64,000 nt of DNA from NCBI RefSeq assembly GCF_001579845.1, contig NZ_CP007440.1, positions 4,362,029 through 4,426,028 on the forward strand, written 5' to 3'. The DNA comes from Rhodoplanes sp. Z2-YC6860 (GTDB lineage: Bacteria; Pseudomonadota; Alphaproteobacteria; Rhizobiales; Xanthobacteraceae). The position numbers and the translations under genes are program-made. Every line of letters begins with the position of its first letter. The first letter of the stretch is position 1. Below the pieces are notes generated by a model, which saw only the letters and a program-made list of their open reading frames with translations, did no database searches and was not told the origin of the DNA. This document shows, in pieces, positions 19,963-28,115 of the stretch.

Positions 19963-20440
19963 CCCATATGCGGCGGCACGACTAAGGCGGCGCGGCCCAA
20001 CCCGGGTTGTTGAAGGCAATAAACCGAACGCCGTCAACAGGGGCGCTCGCGCCCGAAACAGCCACAGCCGGCTGAAACTCGGCCTGGAGCTTGCGGTGCC
20101 AACGGAAATCTTTACCGGCCGTGCTCGTATTCGAAGATGCGCCGGCAGCTTCGGGATTGAACCGAGACCGAAGTGATGACCGCCGCTTGCCCGACGGCCG
20201 CCCGCACTTGGCGTCGGGTCATGCAGCGTCGTCCGCCGCCAATCACCGAAAATGACTGTAAATTCTGGCAACATTATCTGGTCGCGGCTGGAGTCTTGTG
20301 TGGCCTAGCTCACACAAAGCTCCGACTGCGCAGCCTACCATCACACCGCCATTGAGCAGGACCAGCGATCGACCTGTTCAATCGGCGAGGGTACGGCCGG
20401 GGGGCCGGCGGATGGGCATCCAAACCGATGGGGCAAAGCC
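19963..20440. other. 478-base intergenic region between hpnA and a small ORF
   Basis: No convincing gene is visible here. It must contain the hpnA promoter on the minus strand. One clear inverted repeat lies at 20296-20317: TTGTGTG, 8 bases, CACACAA. A short open frame at 20173-20355 lacks a ribosome-binding site and family features. Confidence 0.5.
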
Positions 20441-20629
20441 ATGAACATCATCGATACCAAGTTCGCTGAAGACACGACGTCAGACTCCCAGATGCTGATT
20501 GTTTTCCTACATTATGCCCTTGAGGACGTGCGCAAGCTCAGCATGCGCAGTGCGGTACTTCTGGAGCAAGCCATCTCGGCGCTGGCAGACGAGGCCGTGA
20601 CAATCGCACCGCCACAAGTCCTATCGTAG
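20441..20629 (+). CDS. Small hypothetical protein (62 aa)
   Basis: I do not recognise this protein. It has an ATG with GGGG about eight bases upstream, no signal peptide, and a mostly helical look: QMLIVFLHYALEDVRKLSMRSAVLLEQAISALADEA. There are no cysteines and the middle forms an amphipathic helix with regularly spaced Leu, so it could be a small partner protein. It stands alone between the 478-base gap and the XRE regulator. Codon use is similar to its neighbours. Moderate confidence that it is translated. Confidence 0.5.
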   Translation: MNIIDTKFAEDTTSDSQMLIVFLHYALEDVRKLSMRSAVLLEQAISALADEAVTIAPPQVLS

Positions 20630-20707
20630 CGGCGCGCTGAGCCAGGCGTTCAGGTTTCGGACGCGTCCCGGGGTTGTCTCACGCCAGCGCAGCAATTGGT
20701 CTGCTGC

Positions 20708-20761
20708 AATACCGAATGGTATTTTCCCTGACATCTTGGCCAATGCCGCTCATTGGCCAAG
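20708..20761 (+). promoter_or_regulatory. Two inverted repeats upstream of the XRE regulator
   Basis: AATACC-GAAT-GGTATT (20708-20723) is followed by a perfect 11-bp repeat CTTGGCCAATG-CCGCT-CATTGGCCAAG (20735-20761). There is no T-run, so a terminator is unlikely. Their position 120-170 bases before the regulator start fits operators, perhaps for autoregulation; this is inference. Confidence 0.45.
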
Positions 20762-20879
20762 AGCTTCGGACCTGCCTATACTCGCGACCGACTCTTGGAT
20801 TGTCGCCAGCGGCGAAGAGTCCAAGGGGGCGGGGCGGGGCATCGCGGGGGCGATCGAACGCAGGCTCAAAGGGAAAATC

Positions 20880-21275
20880 GTGGCAAAGTCTCCGAGTCCG
20901 ACGGATAAGCATGTGGGCGCGCGCGTACGCATGCGCCGTTTGATGCTCGGTTTGAGCCAGGAAAAGCTCGCCGACGGTCTCGGGCTGACGTTCCAGCAAG
21001 TTCAGAAGTACGAGAAGGGCACCAACCGAATCGGTGCGAGCCGGCTTCAACAGATTGCCAACATCTTGAAGGTGCCGCCCCAGTTCTTCTTCGAGGAATT
21101 GCCCAAGGGCCGCACCGCCTCCCACGATGCGGCCCCCTCGACCGCCTATATCAACGAGTTCGTCGCATCGAGCGATGGGTTGGCGCTGATCAAGGCCTTC
21201 ATGGCCATTGAGAGCACCGCGCTACGGCGCAGCATCGTGCACGTCGTCGAGCAGATCAGCGACACGAAAGGTTGA
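20880..21275 (+). CDS. XRE/Cro-CI family helix-turn-helix regulator
   Basis: A 131-residue regulator. The HTH covers residues about 13-67: HVGARVRMRRLMLGLSQEKLADGL, then LTFQQVQKYEKGTNRIGASRLQQIANILKV. This SQEKLA...TFQQVQKYEKGTNRIGASRL block is characteristic of a conserved Hyphomicrobiales XRE group. The C-terminal 60 residues (YINEFVASSDGLALIKAFMAI..RRSIVHVVEQI) form a small helical domain. I chose the GTG at 20880 because AAAGGGA lies just upstream and MAKSPSPTDKHVG is the usual start of this group; the frame extends up to 20736 without support. Targets unknown. Confidence 0.88.
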   Translation: MAKSPSPTDKHVGARVRMRRLMLGLSQEKLADGLGLTFQQVQKYEKGTNRIGASRLQQIANILKVPPQFFFEELPKGRTASHDAAPSTAYINEFVASSDGLALIKAFMAIESTALRRSIVHVVEQISDTKG

Positions 21276-21543
21276 GCCAGCGCGGAGTTCGCGGTCGACC
21301 ATCGCGTCGCCGTTCCTGAGACCGGCTGTATTTTTCCAGAATCCTCAAAGAGCGATCATCGTCCTTCCGCGGAGGAGCGGTGACGTTTGCCGCGTTGTCC
21401 GGCGCGCCTGCTGCGCGCATTTGCGGCTTTGAGCCGGTTTTCGTGTGGCCGGTATGCTGTGCCGTAATGGCAACGGATATTGGCCAAGCGGCCAACCAAT
21501 GGCATGGGAATTGCCAAGCGGTCGGCTCAAAAAGGATCTAAAA

Positions 21544-22521
21544 ATGAAGTCTCTGATCTCGGCTCTCGTCGTGGCGCTCGCTTGCGTCCTCGGCGTTTCC
21601 TCGGCGTTCGCCGACACCTATCCCAGCAAGCCGATCACCATCGTGGTGCCGTTTGCGCCGGGCGGCGCGACAGACGTGCTGCCGCGGCTGTTTGCTGAAC
21701 GCCTTCAGGCGGAGCTCGGTACGCCCATCGTCATCGAGAATGTCAGCGGCGCGGGCGGGACCATCGGCATGCAGCGCGTCGCGCGCGCCACTCCCGATGG
21801 CTACACCATCGTGTGCGGCAACTGGACCACGTTCGTGTCCAACGGCGCGATCATGAAAACCTCCTACGACGTCGTCACCGACTTCGAGCCGGTCATTCTG
21901 CTGCCCGGCAACTCCCATGTCATCGCTGCGCGAAAGGATTTGCCGGCAAACAATCTGGCTGAGCTGGTGACATGGCTGAAGGCCAATCAGGACAAGGTCT
22001 CGATGGCGACGGCCGGCGTCGGCACCGGCGGCCATTTTGGCGCAGTGCTGCTGCAGAATCTGACTCACACCGAATTCCCATTGGTGCACTACCGCGGCGG
22101 CGGGCCGGCGCTGGCGGACCTGCTCGCCGGACATATCGATCTCACCACCAACCAGGCGACTGTGTTCCTGCCGTATATGCGTAATGGCATGCTGAAGGTC
22201 TTCGCGGTGCTTGCCGATCATAAGCTTGCGCAGGCGCCGGAGATTCCGACCGCCGACGAGGCCGGCCTGCCGGGATATCACGTGTCCAACTGGAACGGGT
22301 TCTGGGCGCCCAAGGGGACGCCGAAGGACGTCGTCGCGAAGCTCAACGCCGCGGTCATGAAGGTGTTGGCCGATCCCGCAATGACGCAGAAGCTTCTGAA
22401 TCTGACCTATGAGATTCCGTCCGTCGACCAGCAGACGCCCGCGGCGTTGGCCAAGATTCAAAAGGACGAGATCGAGAAGTGGTGGCCGATCATCAAGGCC
22501 GCCAAGATCACCGGCAACTGA
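21544..22521 (+). CDS. Bug-family tripartite tricarboxylate transporter substrate-binding protein
   Basis: A 325-residue exported protein with signal peptide MKSLISALVVALACVLGVSSAFA. The Bug signature is YPSKPITIVVPFAPGGATDVLPRLFAERL, then GTPIVIENVSGAGGTIGMQRVARATPDGYT and HYRGGGPALADLLAGHIDLTTNQA. Bug proteins bind carboxylate or amide compounds in the periplasm and feed TctA/TctB membrane partners, but no tctAB gene is near. The start at 21544 is set by the signal peptide. Stands alone between the XRE regulator and an HU-like gene. Ligand unknown. Confidence 0.93.
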   Translation: MKSLISALVVALACVLGVSSAFADTYPSKPITIVVPFAPGGATDVLPRLFAERLQAELGTPIVIENVSGAGGTIGMQRVARATPDGYTIVCGNWTTFVSNGAIMKTSYDVVTDFEPVILLPGNSHVIAARKDLPANNLAELVTWLKANQDKVSMATAGVGTGGHFGAVLLQNLTHTEFPLVHYRGGGPALADLLAGHIDLTTNQATVFLPYMRNGMLKVFAVLADHKLAQAPEIPTADEAGLPGYHVSNWNGFWAPKGTPKDVVAKLNAAVMKVLADPAMTQKLLNLTYEIPSVDQQTPAALAKIQKDEIEKWWPIIKAAKITGN

Positions 22522-22764
22522 CCGCCGAACATCTGAGGACCTGAGTCGGGCGGCCGCAGGCCGGTGCGGCGGATGCCGACTCGGGGCCGCATAAAATGCT
22601 CGATTGGCGAGGTGTGCTGCCGAAAAAATGAGGAAAAGCCGGCAAAAATGGCCAAAAAAGCCCGGTTTGACCGCAAATATCCTGTGTGCGAATCACTGGA
22701 CCCCTATTTTTATAGGTTTTTTCCGCCATAAGGTGGGGTCATCACTCATGCCATGGGAGCAACA

Positions 22765-23064
22765 ATGCCCGCCTATATGACGAAGTCGCAACTGGTCACC
22801 AAGATCGCCGAACTGCAGGAACTCGCCAAGAAAGACGTGAAGGCCATGATGGAGACCTTGACGGAGGTCGGCCACAAAGAGCTGAAGAAGACCGGCATCT
22901 TCGTTGTTCCGGGCTTCGCCAAGTTCGTTGTGGTGAAGAAGCCAGCCACCAAGGCGCGCAAGGGCAAGAACCCGTTCACCGGCGAAGAGATGATGTTCAA
23001 GGCCAAGCCGGCGCGGAAGATCGTCCGTGCGCGGCCGGTCAAGGCCGTCAAGGAAGCGGTCTGA
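22765..23064 (+). CDS. HU-family DNA-binding protein (Rhizobiales-type)
   Basis: A 99-residue histone-like protein with the HU/IHF fold. It begins MTKSQLVTKIAELQELAKKDVKAMMETLTEVGHKEL and has the beta-arm KTGIFVVPGFAKFVVVKKPATKARKGKNPFTGEEMMFKAKPARK, where NPFTGE matches the arm tip. The C-terminus is basic (VRARPVKAVKEAV). It is more divergent than canonical HupB and lacks IHF features. Start at 22765 (MPAYMTK); the ATG at 22753 is also possible. Followed by a strong terminator, so a single-gene unit. Confidence 0.9.
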   Translation: MPAYMTKSQLVTKIAELQELAKKDVKAMMETLTEVGHKELKKTGIFVVPGFAKFVVVKKPATKARKGKNPFTGEEMMFKAKPARKIVRARPVKAVKEAV

Positions 23065-23086
23065 TCAACGTCATCACGTTGAGGTT

Positions 23087-23116
23087 TAAGGGCCCCGCAA
23101 GGGGCCCTTAGCTTTT
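23087..23116 (+). terminator. Rho-independent terminator after the HU-like gene
   Basis: A perfect 10-bp stem (TAAGGGCCCC / GGGGCCCTTA) with a GCAA tetraloop is followed by GCTTTT. Lies 22 bases after the stop and between convergent genes. Confidence 0.85.
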
Positions 23117-23134
23117 GGGCCTCGTGCGCGGCCG

Positions 23135-25588
23135 TCAGAATGTCAGCTTGCCCTGCACCACATAGGTCCGCTGCGGGAACGGGTGAAACAGGAAGTATTT
23201 CTCGTTGAAAACGTTGTCGACGCCGAAAGCGAGCGAGCCTCGTTCGCTGACCTGGTATTGGACCCGCAAGTCGAACACGAGGTAGGGATCGAACGCCTGA
23301 TAGACGTGCGCGACGTTGTCGGTGTTGTCGAGCGTCGAATAGATCTTGCTCTGATAGCGCCCGACCACGGTGAAGGACCATGCATCGGTCGGCCGGTACG
23401 TGGCGCCGAAGGTGGCGCGCCATTTCGGCACGTTCGGCACCATCTTTCCGGTCGATGCGGTGCCGGTGGTGCTCACGAAGGACGGATTGCTCAAGATCAC
23501 CGAGTCCACGTAGGTCACGCTGCCGAACATTTCGAGCCGCGGCACGAAGACGTTGTCCTTTTGCACGGCAAGCTCGACGCCGCGATTTCGCACCTCGTCG
23601 ACATTGATATTGAACGACGCAAGGGTGGTCGAGTTCGGCAAGGTGGCTTGTTGTGAGATGATCATGTCTTTCGTGTTTTCTTGAAACAGCGAAAGCCTGA
23701 TCTTGCCGTCGTTGAATTTTCGGATCGCCGCAAGTTCGGTGACGAGCGACTGCTCCGGCTTGAGATTGGGATTGGGGTTCTGGACGAGACCGGGAATCGT
23801 ATTGTTGATCTGATAAAGCTCGGTCACGGTCGGAAAGCGGTTGGCGATGCCGACCGATGCCGTGTACTCCCACTGCTTGTTTGGCTCGAAGCTCAGCGCA
23901 CCCTTCGGCGAGAAGCGGGTGGCGCCAAGCTCCTGTTGGACAATTCCCGTCGCGCTGGTGATGTTGCCGGCGTTGTTCGTGCCTGTGACCAGGTTGAAGC
24001 CGTCGAACGACCGCCAATGTTCTAAGCGCCCACCCGTCGTCAGTTTCCACATAGGCGCCAGGCGCCATGCGTCCTGGACCCACAGCGCTTGTGTCTCGGT
24101 CTCGCCCCGGCTGTTGCTGTAGAGCTGGCTCGATGAATCCGGTCCGGCCGTCCAACTGCCGGTCTTGTAGACAGGATTGATCAGCGTGTAGTTGTCGAAG
24201 TGATAGCCGAAGCTCACCTCGTGAGGCCCGCTTGGTCCTGTCGGCCGCGAGATGCCTTTGGCATCGACGGTCGTCCAGTTGCTGCCGTCCATCCGGGTGA
24301 TGCGGCCGGTGTCGGTAAAGCCCAGCCCGTTGCCGGTGACATTGAATGGGTTGCGCTGGATGTCCGACAGATAGTCGTAACGGGTAAAGACCAGGTCCCA
24401 GTCCCAGTTGCCTTTGGTGTCAGTCTTGAACGCCAGCGCGTTGGCGAGATTCTGCTGGTTGAGATTGAACCTGCCGCTGGCGAACGGGTTGTTGGAGTTC
24501 TGCGGCCCGAATGTCGCTGCGCCTCCAGCAGCCCGCAAATAGCTGTCCACGTTCGACGACTGGTCGTTGTTCCAGAAGCCGAGCGTGTAGGTGGCGGTGA
24601 GCCACGGCGTGATGTCGAGCGTGAACTTGCCTTTCACGTTCGTCATCTCGGTGTGCAGGAGCCCGGTCGCGCCCATCACGTTGGCCACTCCGCCGGTCCG
24701 GCTTGGCTGCTGGATCAGGCCGCCGGCCACGCCCGCGAGCGTATTGCTGGTGGTGGTCGCAAAGCCGAGCGGCTGGCTGAAGCTGTTCTGGTAGTTGAAC
24801 GTGACAAGCGCCGAGAGGTCGCCCCAGCGATTGCCGACCGAGGCATTGGTCTGGTCGGTGCGGAACGTGCCGTTGGTGTTGTACAGGCTGAAGTTCTGGA
24901 AGGATTCCGACTGCTTCAGCGTCGACTCGAATTTGTTCGGCATCCGCGTCGTGAACTTCAGCACGCCGCCCATCGAGTTTCCGGGATACATCGCCGCGAA
25001 TGGTCCGTAGAGGAAATCGACCCAGGCGATCTCCTCGGGTGAGATCATGCTCCAGCGCGGCGTGCCATTGGTGTTGTTGTTGCCGATCAACGCCGAGAGC
25101 AGGATATCGTCGGCATAGACCAGCGTGCGGGCGCTGGAGTTGAGCCCCCAGACGCGCGACGCCAGCACGGTCTGATTGTCGCCGGCGTTGCGCTTGCGAA
25201 GCGACAGGCTTGGCAGATATTTCACCGCGTCTTCGCTGTCGACCATGTTGACGGTCTGCTCGAGCCGTTTGGCGGTGATGCCTTCCGAAGTCTGCGGCAG
25301 TTGAAAGCGCTGCTTGTCCGGTGACGGACCGGCCAGGTTCGAGGCGGTCGCGGGTTGAGAGGTGGGCTGCGTTGCAGGGCGAGGCCGGGCCGGCGCGGGC
25401 GGTCGGCTCTGGGCGGTACGCTGCGTCCGCCGCGGCGGCTTGGCGCGACGCTGGACGTTGATCTTCGGCAGCGTCACCGATGGCTCGGTTTGCGGCACAG
25501 ACTGGGCGAACGCAGATGTTATAGGAACAGGGCACAGCGCCGCGATCGCCGCAAACGGCGCGCAGCCCCACAGGTACAGTCGTGGCAC
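23135..25588 (-). CDS. TonB-dependent outer-membrane receptor
   Basis: An 817-residue receptor with a signal peptide (MPRLYLWGCAPFAAIAALCPVPITSAFA), a candidate TonB box VTLPKINV, and a Pro/Ala-rich linker of about 50 residues. The plug follows (about 95-230: TVNMVDSEDAVKYLPSLSLRKR..LVYADDIL..ISPEEIAWVDFLYGPFAAMYPGNSMGGVLKFTTRMP), then the 22-strand barrel, which ends QGKLTF with the terminal aromatic residue needed for Bam recognition. The ligand is not clear; the plug is not a typical FepA or BtuB type. A DUF2946-like gene lies 57 bases upstream on the same strand, suggesting metal (copper or similar) uptake. Confidence 0.92.
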   Translation of the reverse strand: MPRLYLWGCAPFAAIAALCPVPITSAFAQSVPQTEPSVTLPKINVQRRAKPPRRTQRTAQSRPPAPARPRPATQPTSQPATASNLAGPSPDKQRFQLPQTSEGITAKRLEQTVNMVDSEDAVKYLPSLSLRKRNAGDNQTVLASRVWGLNSSARTLVYADDILLSALIGNNNTNGTPRWSMISPEEIAWVDFLYGPFAAMYPGNSMGGVLKFTTRMPNKFESTLKQSESFQNFSLYNTNGTFRTDQTNASVGNRWGDLSALVTFNYQNSFSQPLGFATTTSNTLAGVAGGLIQQPSRTGGVANVMGATGLLHTEMTNVKGKFTLDITPWLTATYTLGFWNNDQSSNVDSYLRAAGGAATFGPQNSNNPFASGRFNLNQQNLANALAFKTDTKGNWDWDLVFTRYDYLSDIQRNPFNVTGNGLGFTDTGRITRMDGSNWTTVDAKGISRPTGPSGPHEVSFGYHFDNYTLINPVYKTGSWTAGPDSSSQLYSNSRGETETQALWVQDAWRLAPMWKLTTGGRLEHWRSFDGFNLVTGTNNAGNITSATGIVQQELGATRFSPKGALSFEPNKQWEYTASVGIANRFPTVTELYQINNTIPGLVQNPNPNLKPEQSLVTELAAIRKFNDGKIRLSLFQENTKDMIISQQATLPNSTTLASFNINVDEVRNRGVELAVQKDNVFVPRLEMFGSVTYVDSVILSNPSFVSTTGTASTGKMVPNVPKWRATFGATYRPTDAWSFTVVGRYQSKIYSTLDNTDNVAHVYQAFDPYLVFDLRVQYQVSERGSLAFGVDNVFNEKYFLFHPFPQRTYVVQGKLTF

Positions 25589-25645
25589 GAATGGACTCCA
25601 TCAGAACGGCTTGAATCGGATCGGTCTGGAAGGACCGGTTGCGGT

Positions 25646-26044
25646 TCAGGCGTTCTGCGGAGGGGCGCGGCTGAGACCGGCGCGGGCTTGATGATAGGCG
25701 ACGCAGGCGTCGACGCTGACGAACGCCAAGCGCACCGAGAATGCTGCCGGCGTCCCTGGCAGCGCGACGACATCAGGCACGGTCGCGGCACCAAAGCTCG
25801 CAGTCGTGCAGATCGGGCAATGGGTGTTGAGCTTCAGCTTGGCTTGATCGCCGTCCGGCGCATCAGATGCATCATGCGACGAGCAGATGACGAAAAACGC
25901 GCCCGAGAAGGACGCGGGGTCCTGCGCGGCAGCTTGCGTCGCCATGCTGTAGGCGAGGAAGGCTTGCAGCACGAGCGCGTATGCCGCGATCATCCCAATC
26001 GCGCCACGCCAGCCCCGCCGGTGAAACCTTCGAAACATCGCCAC
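25646..26044 (-). CDS. DUF2946-like exported protein, metal-associated
   Basis: A 132-residue protein with an N-terminal membrane segment (about 15-40: GAIGMIAAYALVLQAFLAYSMATQAAA) that may be a signal peptide or anchor. It has a short His/Cys motif HCPICTTASFG (about residues 75-85), one Cys-Ser-Ser-His group earlier (ICSSHDA), and ends ARAGLSRAPPQNA. A CPxC-containing middle and a final RAPP are typical of DUF2946 proteins, found beside TonB receptors and copper genes. It is probably cotranscribed with the receptor downstream. Function is inferred from neighbours only. Confidence 0.7.
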   Translation of the reverse strand: MAMFRRFHRRGWRGAIGMIAAYALVLQAFLAYSMATQAAAQDPASFSGAFFVICSSHDASDAPDGDQAKLKLNTHCPICTTASFGAATVPDVVALPGTPAAFSVRLAFVSVDACVAYHQARAGLSRAPPQNA

Positions 26045-26107
26045 CCACAGCCTTCGCTTGCCTTATAGCGTAGCGGTGCAGCGCTGACGAGTCGGGCAGG
26101 GCGGAGA

Positions 26108-26695
26108 TCAGGCCGGCCAGGCCCTCATGGCCATGTCGCCGACCTTGTACAAATCCTCGCGGCCCGCACCGGCCGCGGCCCGCACCGACATGCCCTCCAG
26201 AACCGTCATCATGTAGCGGACGAAATCTTCTGTCGCGAAGTCGGCGGGCAATTCGCCGCTCTGCTTGGCGGCCTCGAAACGTTCGCGCAACATCACTTCG
26301 CCCATGGCGCGCCGCGCCGCGAGCTCTCGCTCCATGGATTCTTCGGCAGCGCTGCATTGCAGAGCGCTCCGCACCAGCATGCAGCCCCGTGGATTGCACT
26401 CATCGGTGAGAAAATCGGCGCTGGCGCGCAACAGATGCTCGACCATGCCGCGCGCGGTCGGCTTTTCGCGCGCTTCATTCCAGAAGTTGGTGCGCTGTTG
26501 GACGTAACGATCAAGCGCTTTGCGGAACAGCTTCTCTTTGTTGCCAAACGCCGAATAGAGGCTCGGCGGATTGATACCCATCGCGTCGGTCAGGTCGGCG
26601 ATGGAGGTGCCTTCATACCCGTTGCGCCAGAACACGTTCAGCGCCTTGTCCAGCGCCAGCTCGACGTCGAATTCCCTGGGCCGTCCCATTTTCAT
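26108..26695 (-). CDS. TetR-family transcriptional regulator
   Basis: A 195-residue repressor. The HTH is REFDVELALDKALNVFWRNGYEGTSIADLTDAMGINPPSLYSAFGNKEKLFRKAL (residues about 5-60), the class close to AcrR/ComR types. The C-terminal ligand domain has CNPRGCMLVRSALQ, a Cys-containing segment seen in TetR_C members that sense small electrophiles or drugs. The ATG at 26695 has AGGA upstream; the frame extends to 26731. It is divergent from the RND efflux genes, which it probably represses, and lies upstream of the DUF2946/TonB genes on the same strand. Confidence 0.9.
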   Translation of the reverse strand: MKMGRPREFDVELALDKALNVFWRNGYEGTSIADLTDAMGINPPSLYSAFGNKEKLFRKALDRYVQQRTNFWNEAREKPTARGMVEHLLRASADFLTDECNPRGCMLVRSALQCSAAEESMERELAARRAMGEVMLRERFEAAKQSGELPADFATEDFVRYMMTVLEGMSVRAAAGAGREDLYKVGDMAMRAWPA

Positions 26696-26768
26696 GGTCG
26701 CATTCCTCGTCGCCTGTGACTTTAGGCACAAGCCAAACTTGTTTTTTATTGATCGCTATATAAGTCGC

Positions 26769-26810
26769 TTGACAGTCTCCGTCCACCGAACAATATGTAG
26801 CGAACGTTAC
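26769..26810 (+). promoter_or_regulatory. Probable promoter and operator of the RND efflux operon
   Basis: TTGACA (26769-26774) and AATATG (26792-26797) have a 17-base spacer. GTAGCG-AA-CGTTAC (26797-26810), an imperfect 14-base palindrome, overlaps the end of the -10 region, a position suitable for TetR repression. The reading is from sequence only. Confidence 0.5.
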
Positions 26811-26835
26811 AAAATTCGGAATTCGGAGAAATCCC

Positions 26836-28065
26836 ATGGCTGGTCTGTCTTTTCGCAAGCCTCTGCTGGGGGCCGGGGCGGCGTTGGCTGCGGTGACGGT
26901 CCTCGGCACCATCGTCCTCACGATCATCCCCTCGACCACCTCACGTTCGAACAGCCCGGCCAATGCGGTCCCGGCCGCGACCCCCGCGTCGGTGGCCGTC
27001 GTCGAACCCCGCGAGACCAATTACTGGGACGAGTTTTCCGGCCGGCTCGAGGCAGTCGAACGCGTCGAGGTCCGCTCCCGTGTCGCGGGCGCGGTGCAAG
27101 CCGTGCATTTCCGTGAGGGCGCGCTGGTCAATGTGGGCGACCGCCTGATCACCATCGATCCCGCACCGTACCAGGCCGAAGTCGACCGCGCTGACGCGCA
27201 GGTTGTCGCCGCACAGGCGCGGCTGGCGCTCACCAAAAATGACTACGAGCGCGGTCAGCAGCTTTGGGGCTCGCGCACGGTGTCGGAGCGCGATCTTGAT
27301 CAGCGTATCAACGCCTATCATGAGGCCGAGGCCAATCTGCGCGCCGCGCAAGCCGCGCTGCAGTCCGCAAAACTCAATCTCGGCTACACCGAGGTGGTCG
27401 CGCCAGTCTCCGGCCGTGTCGGCAAGATCGAGATCACCGTCGGCAATCTCATCGCCGCCGGACCCGGCGCGCCGGTGCTGACCACGCTGGTGTCGGTTGA
27501 CCCGATGTACGCCAGCTTCAACGCCGACGAAGAAGCCGTTTCGCGCGCGCTCAAGTCGCTCGGCGCCGATGCCAAAAATCTGACGTCGCAGATCGATCGC
27601 ATTCCGGTGCGGATGGTCACCGCGACCAGCGACGAGACCTTCGAAGGCCGCTTGCAACTCATCGACAACCAGGTCGATGCCAAGAACGGCACGGTTCGCG
27701 TCCGCGCGGTGTTCGGCAACAAGGACGGCCGGCTGATGCCGGGCCAGTTCGCCCGGCTGAGCATGGGCCAGGCCAACACCAGGCCCGCACTGATGGTCAA
27801 CGAGCGCGCCATCGGCACCGACCAGAACAAGCGTTTCGTGATGCTCATCGGCGCCGACAACAAGGCTGAATACCGCGAAGTCACGCTGGGCGCGCTCATC
27901 GATGGCCTGCGCGTCGTCACCAACGGCCTCAGTTCAGGCGATCGCATCATCGTCAACGGCCTGCAACGCGTCCGGCCGGGCGCAGTGATCGCGCCGGAGC
28001 GCGTCACCATGACCGACCGGCCTGAATTACGAGCTGAAAACGTCACCGGCACGATCAAACGCTAA
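26836..28065 (+). CDS. RND efflux periplasmic adaptor (MFP) subunit
   Basis: A 409-residue membrane-fusion protein joining the RND pump to an outer-membrane channel. The N-terminal membrane segment covers about residues 10-35. The order is lipoyl half-motif (SGRLEAVERVEVRSRVAGAVQAVHFREGALVNVGDRL), alpha-hairpin coiled coil (about 95-155), second lipoyl half (LGYTEVVAPVSGRVGKIEITVGNLI), beta-barrel and membrane-proximal domain (MVNERAIGTDQNKRFVML). This is AcrA/MexE-like. No lipobox Cys is seen, so it is probably held by an uncleaved N-terminal helix. Fifty bases before the RND pump gene. Confidence 0.94.
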   Translation: MAGLSFRKPLLGAGAALAAVTVLGTIVLTIIPSTTSRSNSPANAVPAATPASVAVVEPRETNYWDEFSGRLEAVERVEVRSRVAGAVQAVHFREGALVNVGDRLITIDPAPYQAEVDRADAQVVAAQARLALTKNDYERGQQLWGSRTVSERDLDQRINAYHEAEANLRAAQAALQSAKLNLGYTEVVAPVSGRVGKIEITVGNLIAAGPGAPVLTTLVSVDPMYASFNADEEAVSRALKSLGADAKNLTSQIDRIPVRMVTATSDETFEGRLQLIDNQVDAKNGTVRVRAVFGNKDGRLMPGQFARLSMGQANTRPALMVNERAIGTDQNKRFVMLIGADNKAEYREVTLGALIDGLRVVTNGLSSGDRIIVNGLQRVRPGAVIAPERVTMTDRPELRAENVTGTIKR

Positions 28066-28115
28066 GTGCAAGCGCACTAAAGTCATCCTGCCGGTGCATC
28101 CTTCTGGGGCGCACC

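Noticed and set aside
22447-22454. A further TTGGCCAA copy as operator
   Set aside because: It lies inside the Bug coding sequence as a single 8-mer without an inverted partner.
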